The notes under the pieces: generated by a model
Seen by the model: only the letters and a program-made list of their open reading frames with translations
Database searches by the model: none
Told to the model about the DNA's origin: nothing
Made by a program: the position numbers and the translations under genes
Shown here: positions 45,520 to 54,647 of the stretch, piece after piece
Numbering within the stretch: the stretch's first letter is position 1
How the letters are laid out: every line of letters begins with the position of its first letter
DNA from: Pleionea sediminis
GTDB lineage: Bacteria; Pseudomonadota; Gammaproteobacteria; Enterobacterales; Kangiellaceae
Length of the DNA stretch: 64,000 nucleotides
Direction: 5' to 3'
Assembly (NCBI RefSeq): GCF_007570825.1
Contig: NZ_SUNB01000001.1
Coordinates: forward strand, 1,178,001-1,242,000

Positions 45520-46314
45520 TCACCCTAAGTGATTAATAATTATTCTGATGCCCACCAGCAATAGGAAAACTGCAAATACTTTTTTGAGTTGTTGAGCCGG
45601 CAGCCAATGTGCCAACCGAACTCCTAACGGTGCGGTCAAACTCGAGGCAACAATGATACCCAAAAAAGCTGGTAAATGGATATAGCCCAGAGAGAATTCA
45701 GGCATGGACGCATTCCACCCCATAACAACGTAGCTGGCTGTACCGGCAAGCGCAATAGGTAGCCCGCAAGCCGAAGCCGTGCCGACACAACGCGTAATTC
45801 TTTCTCCCAAGTAATGGAGATAAGGCACAACCAGCGACCCACCGCCAATACCCACTAATCCGGAACCACAACCAATACCACTAGCAACTGCAAATATTGT
45901 CATCGCCCCAGACTTCTCAACGGCCGCTTCAGGCTGCTTAGAAAACCAGATTTGCAGTGCCATTACCATAGCGCCTGCACCAAATATATATGCCAAAACA
46001 TCACTGGCTAAAAAATCAGCAACAACTCCTGATAATAAAGCTCCTACCACGATCCCCGGAACCAGCAATTTGAAGTATTGCCAATCGACAGACCCTCGCT
46101 TGTGGTGTGAACGAAAAGAAGAAATCGAGGTAATACAAATCGTCGCAAGCGACGTCCCGATACAGGCGTGCATCAGTATATCGGCCGGAACACCCGACTT
46201 AGGTAGTAAAAAAAGCAACACAGGAACTATGATGAAACCACCACCTATTCCGAGAAGGCCGGCCATCAACCCCGCTACGACACCCGCCGCTAAATAATAA
46301 ATCCACTCTATCAT
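45520..46314 (-). CDS. TauE/SafE family sulfite/anion exporter-like membrane protein
   Basis: The 264-residue protein has about eight transmembrane segments with the duplicated TauE/SafE motif: GLMAGLLGIGGGFIIVPVLL in the first half and GCGSGLVGIGGGSLVVPYLH in the second. Substrates of this family include sulfite and sulfoacetate, but it is not known for this member. The gene lies directly upstream of lgt (18 bases), an arrangement common in Pseudomonas-like genomes, probably in one operon with lgt-thyA-folA-terC. Confidence 0.88.
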   Translation of the reverse strand: MIEWIYYLAAGVVAGLMAGLLGIGGGFIIVPVLLFLLPKSGVPADILMHACIGTSLATICITSISSFRSHHKRGSVDWQYFKLLVPGIVVGALLSGVVADFLASDVLAYIFGAGAMVMALQIWFSKQPEAAVEKSGAMTIFAVASGIGCGSGLVGIGGGSLVVPYLHYLGERITRCVGTASACGLPIALAGTASYVVMGWNASMPEFSLGYIHLPAFLGIIVASSLTAPLGVRLAHWLPAQQLKKVFAVFLLLVGIRIIINHLG

Positions 46315-46429
46315 CGGTATTGTTTTTATTTATAGTTCGCTATGATTACAAATAGTTAAATGGCCCGGAGGAACCAACCAGTCGAAATTTTACAGACACT
46401 ACCCTGTTCGACTGGAGAACTCAAAAATT

Positions 46430-47221
46430 ATGTGCCTTATCGCGTTTGCTATCGCTCAACATTCTGAATATCCCTTTGTCATGCTGACCAATCGTGACGA
46501 ATTTTTCGATAGACCCACAGCTTCCTTAAAAGCCTGGCCAACCCAACCCATTATTTATGCCGGCCAAGATTTACAAGCTCAAGGAACCTGGCTAGGAGTT
46601 AACGCTCATGGTCGCTGGGCTGCGCTAACCAATATTCGTCATGTAACAGATACACCTGGTAGCCAATCACGAGGAGGAATTGTAACGGATTGCCTACTGT
46701 ATGATGGAAATTTATCTGACTATTTTGCTCAACTAAAAAGTCAGCAAACCAATTATAGTGGGTTTAACTTTGTCGCTGGTGAAATTAGCTCGATTCTCAG
46801 TCGCGAACCTGTCGCCCATTACTTTTCCAATAGACAAACTGATATCACATCTCTTGCATCTGGTACTCATGCTTTAAGCAATGGTCTAATGCAAAACGAA
46901 TGGCCCAAAATGCAAAAGCTAAGAACTCATCTGACACATCTGATCGAACAAAATGATTTATCATCCGACCAATTTTTTTCTCTATTAGAAAATACAGAAA
47001 AATCTGATTTAGATCGTCTTCCTGATACGGGGTTAGCACGCTCAGCAGAACATCGGTATTCGAGCCTTTTTGTTGAACCCTTTAATAGTTCGGGTAGACT
47101 GTATGGAACTCGATCATCGTGCATTATTATGGCGGATCAGAATGGGCAGGTTCATATGATAGAAAAACAACATTTACCTGACGAACCGTCATTCAAAAAT
47201 ATTCAGTTCCACTTAGTTTAA
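46430..47221 (+). CDS. NRDE/TANGO2 family protein
   Basis: The 263-residue protein begins MCLIAFAI and has TNRDEFFDRPTA, the NRDE signature that names the family, then GTWLGVNAHGRWAALTN and later YGTRSSCIIMAD. The N-terminal cysteine next to the initiator methionine suggests an Ntn-hydrolase-like fold. Bacterial homologues are also called HaaA-like heme-transfer factors; that role is established in some, not shown here. It is divergent from the tauE-lgt operon and 12 bases from the methyltransferase gene. Confidence 0.88.
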   Translation: MCLIAFAIAQHSEYPFVMLTNRDEFFDRPTASLKAWPTQPIIYAGQDLQAQGTWLGVNAHGRWAALTNIRHVTDTPGSQSRGGIVTDCLLYDGNLSDYFAQLKSQQTNYSGFNFVAGEISSILSREPVAHYFSNRQTDITSLASGTHALSNGLMQNEWPKMQKLRTHLTHLIEQNDLSSDQFFSLLENTEKSDLDRLPDTGLARSAEHRYSSLFVEPFNSSGRLYGTRSSCIIMADQNGQVHMIEKQHLPDEPSFKNIQFHLV

Positions 47222-47233
47222 AGGACATCGACA

Positions 47234-47854
47234 ATGGGAAAGCCATACTCACAAGCTTGTGAAAATAATAAACAACCAATATTAGATGTCATAAAAAACT
47301 ACTTTGAAAATACAGATTCGGTTTTAGAAATTGGTAGCGGAACAGGACAACATGCCGTTTATTTTGCCGAGCATTTGCCACATTTAACTTGGCAAACCAG
47401 TGATAAAAAAGAAAACCATCCTGGCATAAATGCCTGGATTGATGACTATTCAGGCGATAATTTGCTACGACCGATTGATCTCGATGTTACAAACTCATGG
47501 CCAGTAACAGCGGCAAAAGGTATTTATAGTGCCAATACCGCCCATATTATGTCTTGGCCTATGGTGGAATCTTTCTTCTCCGGTGTTGGTCGAGTCTTAA
47601 AAGCAAACGGTTATTTTTGCTTGTATGGCCCTTTTAATTTTTGCGGTGAATATACCAGCGAAAGTAATAAAGACTTTGACCACTATCTCCAATCTCAAGA
47701 TCCCGAAATGGGAATAAGAGACTTTGTTGATATCGAAGAACAAGCTCGCAAAGCAGATTTATTTTTTATCGAAAAGCATACTATGCCGGCCAATAATTTT
47801 CTTTTGGTTTGGCAAAAATCTGTAATACTAAATAAGACCGTACAGTTCGACTAG
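47234..47854 (+). CDS. DUF938 SAM-dependent methyltransferase
   Basis: A 206-residue protein with the SAM-binding motif VLEIGSGTGQHAVYFAEHLP near residue 33, IDLDVTNSWP, and the DUF938 pattern YSANTAHIMSWPMVESFFSGVGRVLK then YGPFNFCGEYTSESN. The substrate is unknown; the family is conserved to METTL26 in animals. AAGGA upstream supports the start. It is probably co-transcribed with the NRDE gene. Confidence 0.9.
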   Translation: MGKPYSQACENNKQPILDVIKNYFENTDSVLEIGSGTGQHAVYFAEHLPHLTWQTSDKKENHPGINAWIDDYSGDNLLRPIDLDVTNSWPVTAAKGIYSANTAHIMSWPMVESFFSGVGRVLKANGYFCLYGPFNFCGEYTSESNKDFDHYLQSQDPEMGIRDFVDIEEQARKADLFFIEKHTMPANNFLLVWQKSVILNKTVQFD

Positions 47855-47922
47855 TTCGTAATAATCAAAGCGTTCTATTAAGGCCTCAAATACGAGTTGA
47901 TAAATAGGAAGTAAAACATCCA

Positions 47923-50253
47923 ATGCCAGATCAGCAAAAAACTTCTTTTTTCAAAGAGATTCTAAAACGCCGAATGCTACAAATCGCCGGCTTATACTTA
48001 GGCGCGACGGTCGCATTAATGGAGTTCTCAGGAATGATTATCGAACGTTATGGATTCAGCGATAATCTTGTTGACTATGTGCTGGCTGCAATGTTGACTA
48101 TGATACCGGGAATGTTAATTCTGGCTTGGCGACACGGAGCACCCGGTAAAGATGAGTGGGGAAATATCGAAAAAGTTACTCTACCAACCAATTTACTTGT
48201 ATTAGTTGGCGTACTTCTTTTTCTAGTGAATAATAGCTCTCAAACTCCGGTGAATACCTCTGCTAGGGATGTAACATCGGCAATAACGAAACAAACCGAA
48301 TCAACGACTATTCCAAGAATTGGAATTCTTTTTTTTGAGTATCAATCTTCTAATGCGAGTGAAAACTGGCTAGGTTATGCCTCGACATTACTTTTGAGTT
48401 TACAACTGCGTCAAAGCGATGAACTTTACGCTACATCACTATTTGATGATAACTTTTATTGGGAAGTTCGACGCGCAGGATTTAAAGATGGGTTAAATAT
48501 TCCATTATCTTTAGCTCGAAGGGTTGCCCTTAATAGCGACCTTCACTTTTTTATCCGCGGCTCACTAAAGAAAAACGAAAAGTATGAGCTAAATTTAGAA
48601 GTGTATGAAACGTCGACGTCTAAAAAAATAAAAACATTATCTATATCAGATGAAAGTCTATTCGTGCTCACCGATAAAGCAACCAATAAGCTACAAAACA
48701 TAACTGAAATTCCTATCGAGCCATCCTCAAATCTGAATTTAATTCCTGCAAGCGAACACTCGACTAATAATTTGGAAGCTTTGGAAGCTTTTGTCAAAAG
48801 CCTTTTAGCAAAGACTTTTGATAACGACTATCAAAAAGCTACTGAATATGCGCAGAATGCAATAAATTTAGATCCCAGCTTTGCACTGGCTCATATTCGA
48901 CTTGGCCATTTAGCTGCAGAACAAGGTCTATTGGAACAAACAAATATGCATTTTCGGAAAGCATTGACGTATGATTATAAGCTCACCCCTCGCCTAACTC
49001 TTTCTATTCGAGCTTCCATTCATGCGACTGAGCAAAATGCCGAAGAACAAATTAACCTATTTCGCAACTGGATAGAGTTATACCCTAATGACTACGAGCC
49101 AAAAAATAATTTGGCGCTCATACTTCAGTTTAGAACAAATGATAGAGCAGAAATTATTCAATTATTGAAAGACTCTTTAGCCTTAAACCCGGCACAACCA
49201 CAAGTTTATCAGCGATTGGGAGAGGCCTATCTAGCGATAGAAAATCAATCTATGGCTAAGAAAATGTTTCAAAAACACCGAGAGCTTCGCCCTAAGTCAT
49301 ATCGACCATTGTTAGAACTTGGCAAAATAGAACTTAATGTAGGAAACCTAGAAGCGGCAGAGAAGTTTTTCGTACAAGCATCATTACTTGAAGGAGACAA
49401 AGTTTCTCCAATCTTAGCGCTCGCTAATCTAGCTTATCGACGTGGCGATTTGAAAACGATGCAAAAAAAGCTCGACGAAGCCGCTTTAATCTCACAAGCT
49501 CCAAGACAACTCGCACGACTGAAACAAAATGAAATGGGAGTGGCGATACTTTCTGGCCAACCGCAAAAGGCTTATAGCTTGTTAGAAGAGTTTCAACAGT
49601 CACTGAATGAATTTGAAGAACCGCTCGATATCATATTTGGAGGATATGTATCACGAACAGAAATTTACCTAGCAGCCAACAAGCGAGGGACTATTGAAAA
49701 TCAATTACAGGCTCTTAAACAAAAAATTGACCCATCTCTCCAAGAACTGGTCGACTTTGGTACTCTCTTTATTCAAATACAAAGCGATAAATTTGACGAA
49801 GCTCAAAAAACTCATATTAAAGTTAAAAAGGTTGTCGAGCGCTTTAACCTACGACAACTCAACTATCTTTTACTTTATACACAAGCACGCATTGATGAGT
49901 CTAAAAAGCAGTGGAATAGCGCACTTAAGAACTATACCGATGCCACGAGGAACTTATTATTAAGTCCTAGCATAACACCTAATTTTGACGCATTGCTTGA
50001 AGAATCCATAATACGAACTTACCGCAAGTCAGGTGAAATCCAAAAGGCAATTGAAGTTGCAGAATCTTATTTATCGAAATGGCCTTTTCACCCAGATATT
50101 AATCTTGAATACGCCAAAAGTCTTATAGACCTTAATAAGCACGATGACGCCCTTATAGCTTTAAGTAAAGTCGAGTTAATGCTAGCGGATGCTGAAGTGG
50201 ACTGCTTTCAATGCAAAGAGTTAAGTAAATTGAAAAAAATGCTAAATGAATAA
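47923..50253 (+). CDS. TPR-repeat inner-membrane protein of the ELKRR-leader family
   Basis: The 776-residue protein opens with a cytosolic segment FFKEILKRRMLQIAG and two or three transmembrane helices (about 20-40, 48-66 and 85-105). A globular domain without catalytic motifs follows (about 128-270; IGILFFEYQSSNASENWLGYASTLLL resembles the TolB-like/FlgO part of such proteins). The C-terminal 480 residues contain many TPR units (NAINLDPSFALAHIRLGHLA, QPQVYQRLGEAYL). The start motif resembles the FxELKRRxVxRVAxxY leader of TPR proteins linked to adenylate cyclases and winged-helix regulators. No cyclase domain is present. Function unknown. Confidence 0.8.
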   Translation: MPDQQKTSFFKEILKRRMLQIAGLYLGATVALMEFSGMIIERYGFSDNLVDYVLAAMLTMIPGMLILAWRHGAPGKDEWGNIEKVTLPTNLLVLVGVLLFLVNNSSQTPVNTSARDVTSAITKQTESTTIPRIGILFFEYQSSNASENWLGYASTLLLSLQLRQSDELYATSLFDDNFYWEVRRAGFKDGLNIPLSLARRVALNSDLHFFIRGSLKKNEKYELNLEVYETSTSKKIKTLSISDESLFVLTDKATNKLQNITEIPIEPSSNLNLIPASEHSTNNLEALEAFVKSLLAKTFDNDYQKATEYAQNAINLDPSFALAHIRLGHLAAEQGLLEQTNMHFRKALTYDYKLTPRLTLSIRASIHATEQNAEEQINLFRNWIELYPNDYEPKNNLALILQFRTNDRAEIIQLLKDSLALNPAQPQVYQRLGEAYLAIENQSMAKKMFQKHRELRPKSYRPLLELGKIELNVGNLEAAEKFFVQASLLEGDKVSPILALANLAYRRGDLKTMQKKLDEAALISQAPRQLARLKQNEMGVAILSGQPQKAYSLLEEFQQSLNEFEEPLDIIFGGYVSRTEIYLAANKRGTIENQLQALKQKIDPSLQELVDFGTLFIQIQSDKFDEAQKTHIKVKKVVERFNLRQLNYLLLYTQARIDESKKQWNSALKNYTDATRNLLLSPSITPNFDALLEESIIRTYRKSGEIQKAIEVAESYLSKWPFHPDINLEYAKSLIDLNKHDDALIALSKVELMLADAEVDCFQCKELSKLKKMLNE

Positions 50254-50270
50254 CTTGGTGAATTTAAAAG

Positions 50271-52538
50271 CTATTTTCCGGCTCGGATTAAACCACCTAA
50301 ACCTTTATTTTCAAGCACTTCAAATAGAAATGTATGGACGTCTTTGGCTTTTTCGAGACTTAAAACATGAGCAACTAATTGTTTGGCTTCAGCCGAGTCG
50401 AAATGACGAATAATCTTTTTTATTTTAAGAATACTGCGAGCATTCATGCTCAACCCTTGATAACCCATGCCTAATAAAAGAACAGCAGCCATAGGATCAC
50501 CTGCCATTTCGCCACAAATATTAAATCGAATTTTTTGTTCCGAACACTCTTTGGCAATTAAGTCAAGAACCGTAATCAAAGCAGGATGATAGTAACTGTA
50601 TAAAGTTGAGACGCGAGTATTGTTTCGATCTACCGCCAATAAATACTGTGCAAGATCATTACTGCCGACAGATAAAAAGTTAACTCGCTTGGCAATTTGT
50701 GCGATTTGATAGATGGCAGATGGCACTTCAAGGATAATTCCAACTTCAGGCATTTCTCGTGGAACGCCCCCAAGCTCGTGATTAACTTCATACAATGCCT
50801 GCTCCAACAAACGCATCGCCTCATCAACTTCATCAACGCTGGAAACCATTGGAAGAGAAATGCGAATGTCAGGGAAGTCACGGGAGGCTTTAAAAATAGC
50901 ACGCGCTTGAACAAGAAAAATTTCAGGATGGTCCAACGTAATTCGAATACCTCGCCATCCTAAAAAAGGGTTGTCTTCAACAATTGGAAAATACGGTAGT
51001 TGTTTGTCACCACCGATATCCAATGTTCTAAATGTTACTGACTTACCTTTGAAAGCCTCGAGTGCAGAACGATAAATTCGAGTCTGTTCTTCTTCGCCAG
51101 GAAATTGCTCACGCAACAAAAATGGAATTTCCGTTCGATATAATCCAACACCGTCAGCACCAACATGCAAACTTTTCTCAAAGTCAGCCATCAATCCGGT
51201 ATTAACCAATAATGGAATAACTTTACCATCTATCGTTTTAGCTGGCTTACTAGTGTACCTTTCCAACTCTTGTGTCAGTTGTCGTTCTTCAATAATGAGA
51301 TGTTCGTACTGGTGCTTTAAACCTTCTGACGGAGATAAAAAGAGCAAGCCTTTGTATCCATCAACAATTAATTCTTTTCCTTCAAAGTTATTAATCGGTA
51401 CGTTATCAAACCCAGAAACCGAAGGAATACCCAATGCTTTTGCCAAAATAGCCGCATGCGATGTTGGTGAACCGCGCATCGAGACCATACCTAAAATCTT
51501 TTCTGTGGGAAGTTCAGCAAGCATTGCAGCAGTGATCTCTTCCGCCACTAAAATCGAAGCTTTCGTTAACTTTGGCCGTGCTGTTCGATCGTCTTCAAGA
51601 TAGACGAGTACGCGGCGCGCTAAATCTTTTAAATCTGACGACCGCTCTCGAAAGTAGGTGTCCTCCATTGTTTCGAATACTCGAATATGCTGGTCGACTG
51701 CGCGACGTAAAGCTGCAGGAGCCCAATGCCCCTCTTCAATTTCGGCAATAACATCTCGCTTCAATCCATTATCATTGAGTATATTCAAATAGGCATCGAA
51801 CAAACTGAGTTCTTCCGAGCCCAGCGTATTTTCCATTCGACTTTTTAGCGCAATAACCTCAGCCTGTGCTAATTGAAACGCTTTTTTTATGCGCTTTAAT
51901 TCTGCAGAAATACTTTTGGCGGGCTTGTCAGGAATACCTGATAAATCGGCAGGCGGATAAAACACCATCGCCTCGCCAATGGCTATTCCACTTGCCGCAG
52001 GAAAGCCTTTTAGCTTGCGAATAGCATGAGGATCACTAACTGGAGCGGTTATTTGGTCACGACTTTCAGAACGAGCTATTACCGAAGCCAATTGAGCCGA
52101 CAAAGTAACAAGAAAATTAACTTCAGGCTCAGAGAATTTTCGACGTTGTTTTTGCTGAACAACAAGAACGCCCAGAACACGTCGCTGATGAATGATCGGC
52201 GCTCCTAACAAGGACTGATAAGCCTCTTCAGAAGCGTCTTCGACCGGCTCAAAATTAGGATGGTTTGGCGCATCATCTAGATTGATCGGCTCTTCCCGCT
52301 GCGCGACGAGTCCCACAATGCCTTGATGAAAATCTAACTGAAGCTGACCAACAACTTTAGGATTTAATCCTTTGCTAGCCATAAGCGTGAGTCGCTGATG
52401 GTCGTAATCAGCTAAATATACCGAACAAACCTCACTACCCAAAGATTCACAAACTCGCAATACAACGGCTTCGAGTGCTTGCTGAGTGTTTTCTGCACGA
52501 TTAACTTCCTGAGTAATCTGTCTGACGCGCTCCAGCAT
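50271..52538 (-). CDS. ptsP: Phosphoenolpyruvate-protein phosphotransferase PtsP (EI-Ntr)
   Basis: The 755-residue protein has an N-terminal GAF domain (about 1-165) followed by PTS enzyme I. The phospho-histidine motif is GSPTSHAAILAKALGIPSV (about residue 355) and the PEP-binding part includes GLYRTEIPFLLREQFP, TLDIGGDKQLPYF and SVGSNDLAQYLLAVDR. It begins the nitrogen phosphotransfer chain and regulates potassium, nitrogen and stress functions rather than sugar uptake. The ribosome-binding site is GGAGG. It follows rppH by 26 bases, the common order rppH-ptsP. Confidence 0.95.
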   Translation of the reverse strand: MLERVRQITQEVNRAENTQQALEAVVLRVCESLGSEVCSVYLADYDHQRLTLMASKGLNPKVVGQLQLDFHQGIVGLVAQREEPINLDDAPNHPNFEPVEDASEEAYQSLLGAPIIHQRRVLGVLVVQQKQRRKFSEPEVNFLVTLSAQLASVIARSESRDQITAPVSDPHAIRKLKGFPAASGIAIGEAMVFYPPADLSGIPDKPAKSISAELKRIKKAFQLAQAEVIALKSRMENTLGSEELSLFDAYLNILNDNGLKRDVIAEIEEGHWAPAALRRAVDQHIRVFETMEDTYFRERSSDLKDLARRVLVYLEDDRTARPKLTKASILVAEEITAAMLAELPTEKILGMVSMRGSPTSHAAILAKALGIPSVSGFDNVPINNFEGKELIVDGYKGLLFLSPSEGLKHQYEHLIIEERQLTQELERYTSKPAKTIDGKVIPLLVNTGLMADFEKSLHVGADGVGLYRTEIPFLLREQFPGEEEQTRIYRSALEAFKGKSVTFRTLDIGGDKQLPYFPIVEDNPFLGWRGIRITLDHPEIFLVQARAIFKASRDFPDIRISLPMVSSVDEVDEAMRLLEQALYEVNHELGGVPREMPEVGIILEVPSAIYQIAQIAKRVNFLSVGSNDLAQYLLAVDRNNTRVSTLYSYYHPALITVLDLIAKECSEQKIRFNICGEMAGDPMAAVLLLGMGYQGLSMNARSILKIKKIIRHFDSAEAKQLVAHVLSLEKAKDVHTFLFEVLENKGLGGLIRAGK

Positions 52539-52564
52539 AGCCCTCCTGCAATTTTTTAATCTGC

Positions 52565-53098
52565 TTATTTTTTCCGTTGTTGATGATGCCGCCTTCTGGA
52601 GCGTTTTTGCCTCTGGAACCGTTGCTGCTCGTGCATAACTGGCAGCAGTTCCATCAACGCCTGGCGATAGACATCTCGCTTAAATGCGACGACTTGCCGA
52701 ATCGGATACCAATAACCCACCCACATAAAGTCATCAAACTCAGGGTGATTGGTTGTGTCAAAATCAATTCGACTCTCGTCGCTAATTAATTTTAGCAGAT
52801 ACCATTTTTGTTTCTGACCAATACACAAAGGAACGCTGTCATGGCGGATATAACGCGTTGGCAACCGGTAGCGCAACCAGTTTTTGGTTGAGCCCAAGAT
52901 CTTTACATCTTGCCGAGAGAGACCAATTTCTTCGTAAAGCTCCCGATACATGGTTTCATCGGGTGTTTCACCTTCATTGACCCCGCCCTGAGGGAATTGC
53001 CAAGAATTCTGCCTTGCACGGCGTGTCCAAAGTAATTGACCAGATTCATTACAGACGATTATGCCAACATTGGCACGAAATCCTTCTGAATCAATCAC
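52565..53098 (-). CDS. rppH: RNA pyrophosphohydrolase RppH
   Basis: A GTG start gives 177 residues starting [17 protein letters not shown]. The Nudix box is intact ([23 protein letters not shown], about residues 38-60) and the RppH-specific [22 protein letters not shown] and [11 protein letters not shown] segments are conserved. RppH removes pyrophosphate from 5' ends of mRNA and triggers RNase E decay. The C-terminus is basic ([13 protein letters not shown]). It lies upstream of ptsP in one operon and is divergent from the HAD-mutH pair. Confidence 0.95.
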   Translation of the reverse strand: MIDSEGFRANVGIIVCNESGQLLWTRRARQNSWQFPQGGVNEGETPDETMYRELYEEIGLSRQDVKILGSTKNWLRYRLPTRYIRHDSVPLCIGQKQKWYLLKLISDESRIDFDTTNHPEFDDFMWVGYWYPIRQVVAFKRDVYRQALMELLPVMHEQQRFQRQKRSRRRHHQQRKK

Positions 53099-53234
53099 TT
53101 ATAAATACCAATTAAATTTTTCTTAAACTCATTCAACCACAAGTTTTTGATTTCAGCAAATGAAATGTCCCCCAAATGATTGAAGTCATGGTTTACAATG
53201 GCCACCAATTGATGACATCAGAGATTGATTTATT

Positions 53235-53894
53235 TTGCGACTGGCTATTTTTGACCTCGACCATACACTGCTTGAAGGCGACTGTGATCAGCTATGGGGA
53301 GATTTTATCTCAGAAAAGGGCTTGGTCGATGTTGAGTTTTATCAGTCTCAAAAAAATCGCTATTTTAGCGAGTACCAAGCTGGCCAATTAGATATTCAAA
53401 GTTTTCTCGAATTTTCAGCAAAGACCCTGGCAACATTTTCTCACTCAGAACTTAAAGAATTAGGAAAAGAGTTTGCGCAAGTAAAAGTAAAGCCGAAACT
53501 AAGGCCCCGTGGAATTGATCGACTCCAACAGCATAAAGAAAATAATGACTGCTGCCTTGTCGTGACAGCAACCAATCACTTTCTCGCGGGTTGGGCAACA
53601 ATGCATTTACCCATCGATGGCTTAATCGCCAGCGAACTTGAACAAATCAATGGCAACTATACGGGAAACATTAAAGGCCTTCCAAGTTATCAAGCAGGCA
53701 AAATCCGTCGCTTACAAATGTGGCTCGCTGAAAAGCCATATTCTTTGCAACAATCAACTTTTTACTCCGACTCACATAATGATCTTCCTTTATTGCGTGA
53801 AGTAGAGGTTCCAGTTGTTATTAGTCCAGATGATACGCTAAGAGAAGTCGCGCAAAATAACAATTGGCCAATAGAAAACTGGAGTATCAATTGA
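53235..53894 (+). CDS. HAD-IB family phosphatase (SerB-like)
   Basis: The start must be the TTG at 53235, because an in-frame stop lies nine bases upstream. The 219-residue protein begins RLAIFDLDHTLLEGDCDQLW, the first HAD motif, followed by VVTATNHFLAG (motif II), a conserved lysine region and YSDSHNDLPLLR (motif III/IV). This subgroup includes phosphoserine-type phosphatases often annotated HAD-IB/CicA. The stop overlaps the mutH start (TTGA), so the two genes are translationally coupled. Confidence 0.88.
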   Translation: MRLAIFDLDHTLLEGDCDQLWGDFISEKGLVDVEFYQSQKNRYFSEYQAGQLDIQSFLEFSAKTLATFSHSELKELGKEFAQVKVKPKLRPRGIDRLQQHKENNDCCLVVTATNHFLAGWATMHLPIDGLIASELEQINGNYTGNIKGLPSYQAGKIRRLQMWLAEKPYSLQQSTFYSDSHNDLPLLREVEVPVVISPDDTLREVAQNNNWPIENWSIN

Positions 53895-54565
53895 GTCAAC
53901 GTATAACGCCACCGAAGACTACCAAAGAACTTATGACTCGAGCCGAGAGTCTCGCTGGATTTAAACTCAGCAATATCGCAGAAAAGTATGCTGCCCAACT
54001 GCCTGAAACATTAAAACTCGAGAAAGGTTGGATTGGCCAGTTTATCGAATTTATATTAGGAGCCAGTTCAGGCTCATTACCGCAACCCGACTTTCCCAAT
54101 CTAGGCATTGAGTTAAAGACCATCCCTATCGACGAGACTGGTAAACCTTTAGAGTCGACTTATGTAAGTGTTGTTCACCTGATCAATAATCAAGGAGAAA
54201 CCTGGGAAAATAGTCTGGTTAAAAGAAAATTAAATCATGTCCTTTGGGTTCCCATCATAAGTACAAAAAATCTGGCAATAAAAGATCGCGTAGTTGCAAC
54301 ACCTCTTCTCTGGCAACCTACGCCTGAACAAGAGGCCACTCTCCGCAGCGACTGGGAAGAAACCATGGAAAAGGTAATGCTAGGAGAACTTGGACAACTT
54401 AACTCGAGATTTGGTCAGGCTCTACAAGTGAGGCCGAAAGCAGCGAACTCCAAAATACTTACAGATGCTATAGGCAGCGATGGAGAGGTTATCAAAACCC
54501 TTCCCAGAGGCTTCTACTTAAGAAGCAATTTTACCCACTCTATATTAAAGTCATTGAGTTATTAA
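53891..54565 (+). CDS. mutH: DNA mismatch repair endonuclease MutH
   Basis: A TTG at 53891 with GGAG six bases upstream gives 224 residues, close to the 229 of E. coli MutH; a TTG 27 bases earlier is less likely. The nuclease motif PDFPNLGIELKTIPID shows D-(6)-ExK, the catalytic triad. Further segments KRKLNHVLWVPII and FYLRSNFTHSIL match the family. MutH nicks the unmethylated strand at hemimethylated GATC sites, so the organism probably has Dam methylation. In E. coli mutH also lies next to rppH. Confidence 0.95.
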   Translation: MSQRITPPKTTKELMTRAESLAGFKLSNIAEKYAAQLPETLKLEKGWIGQFIEFILGASSGSLPQPDFPNLGIELKTIPIDETGKPLESTYVSVVHLINNQGETWENSLVKRKLNHVLWVPIISTKNLAIKDRVVATPLLWQPTPEQEATLRSDWEETMEKVMLGELGQLNSRFGQALQVRPKAANSKILTDAIGSDGEVIKTLPRGFYLRSNFTHSILKSLSY

Positions 54566-54647
54566 TGAATCCTATAGTATATACTTGAGTTAGACTTAAG
54601 ACTGAGTACAACATACTCTCAAGAAAATAAAAATATTGGCTTTAATC

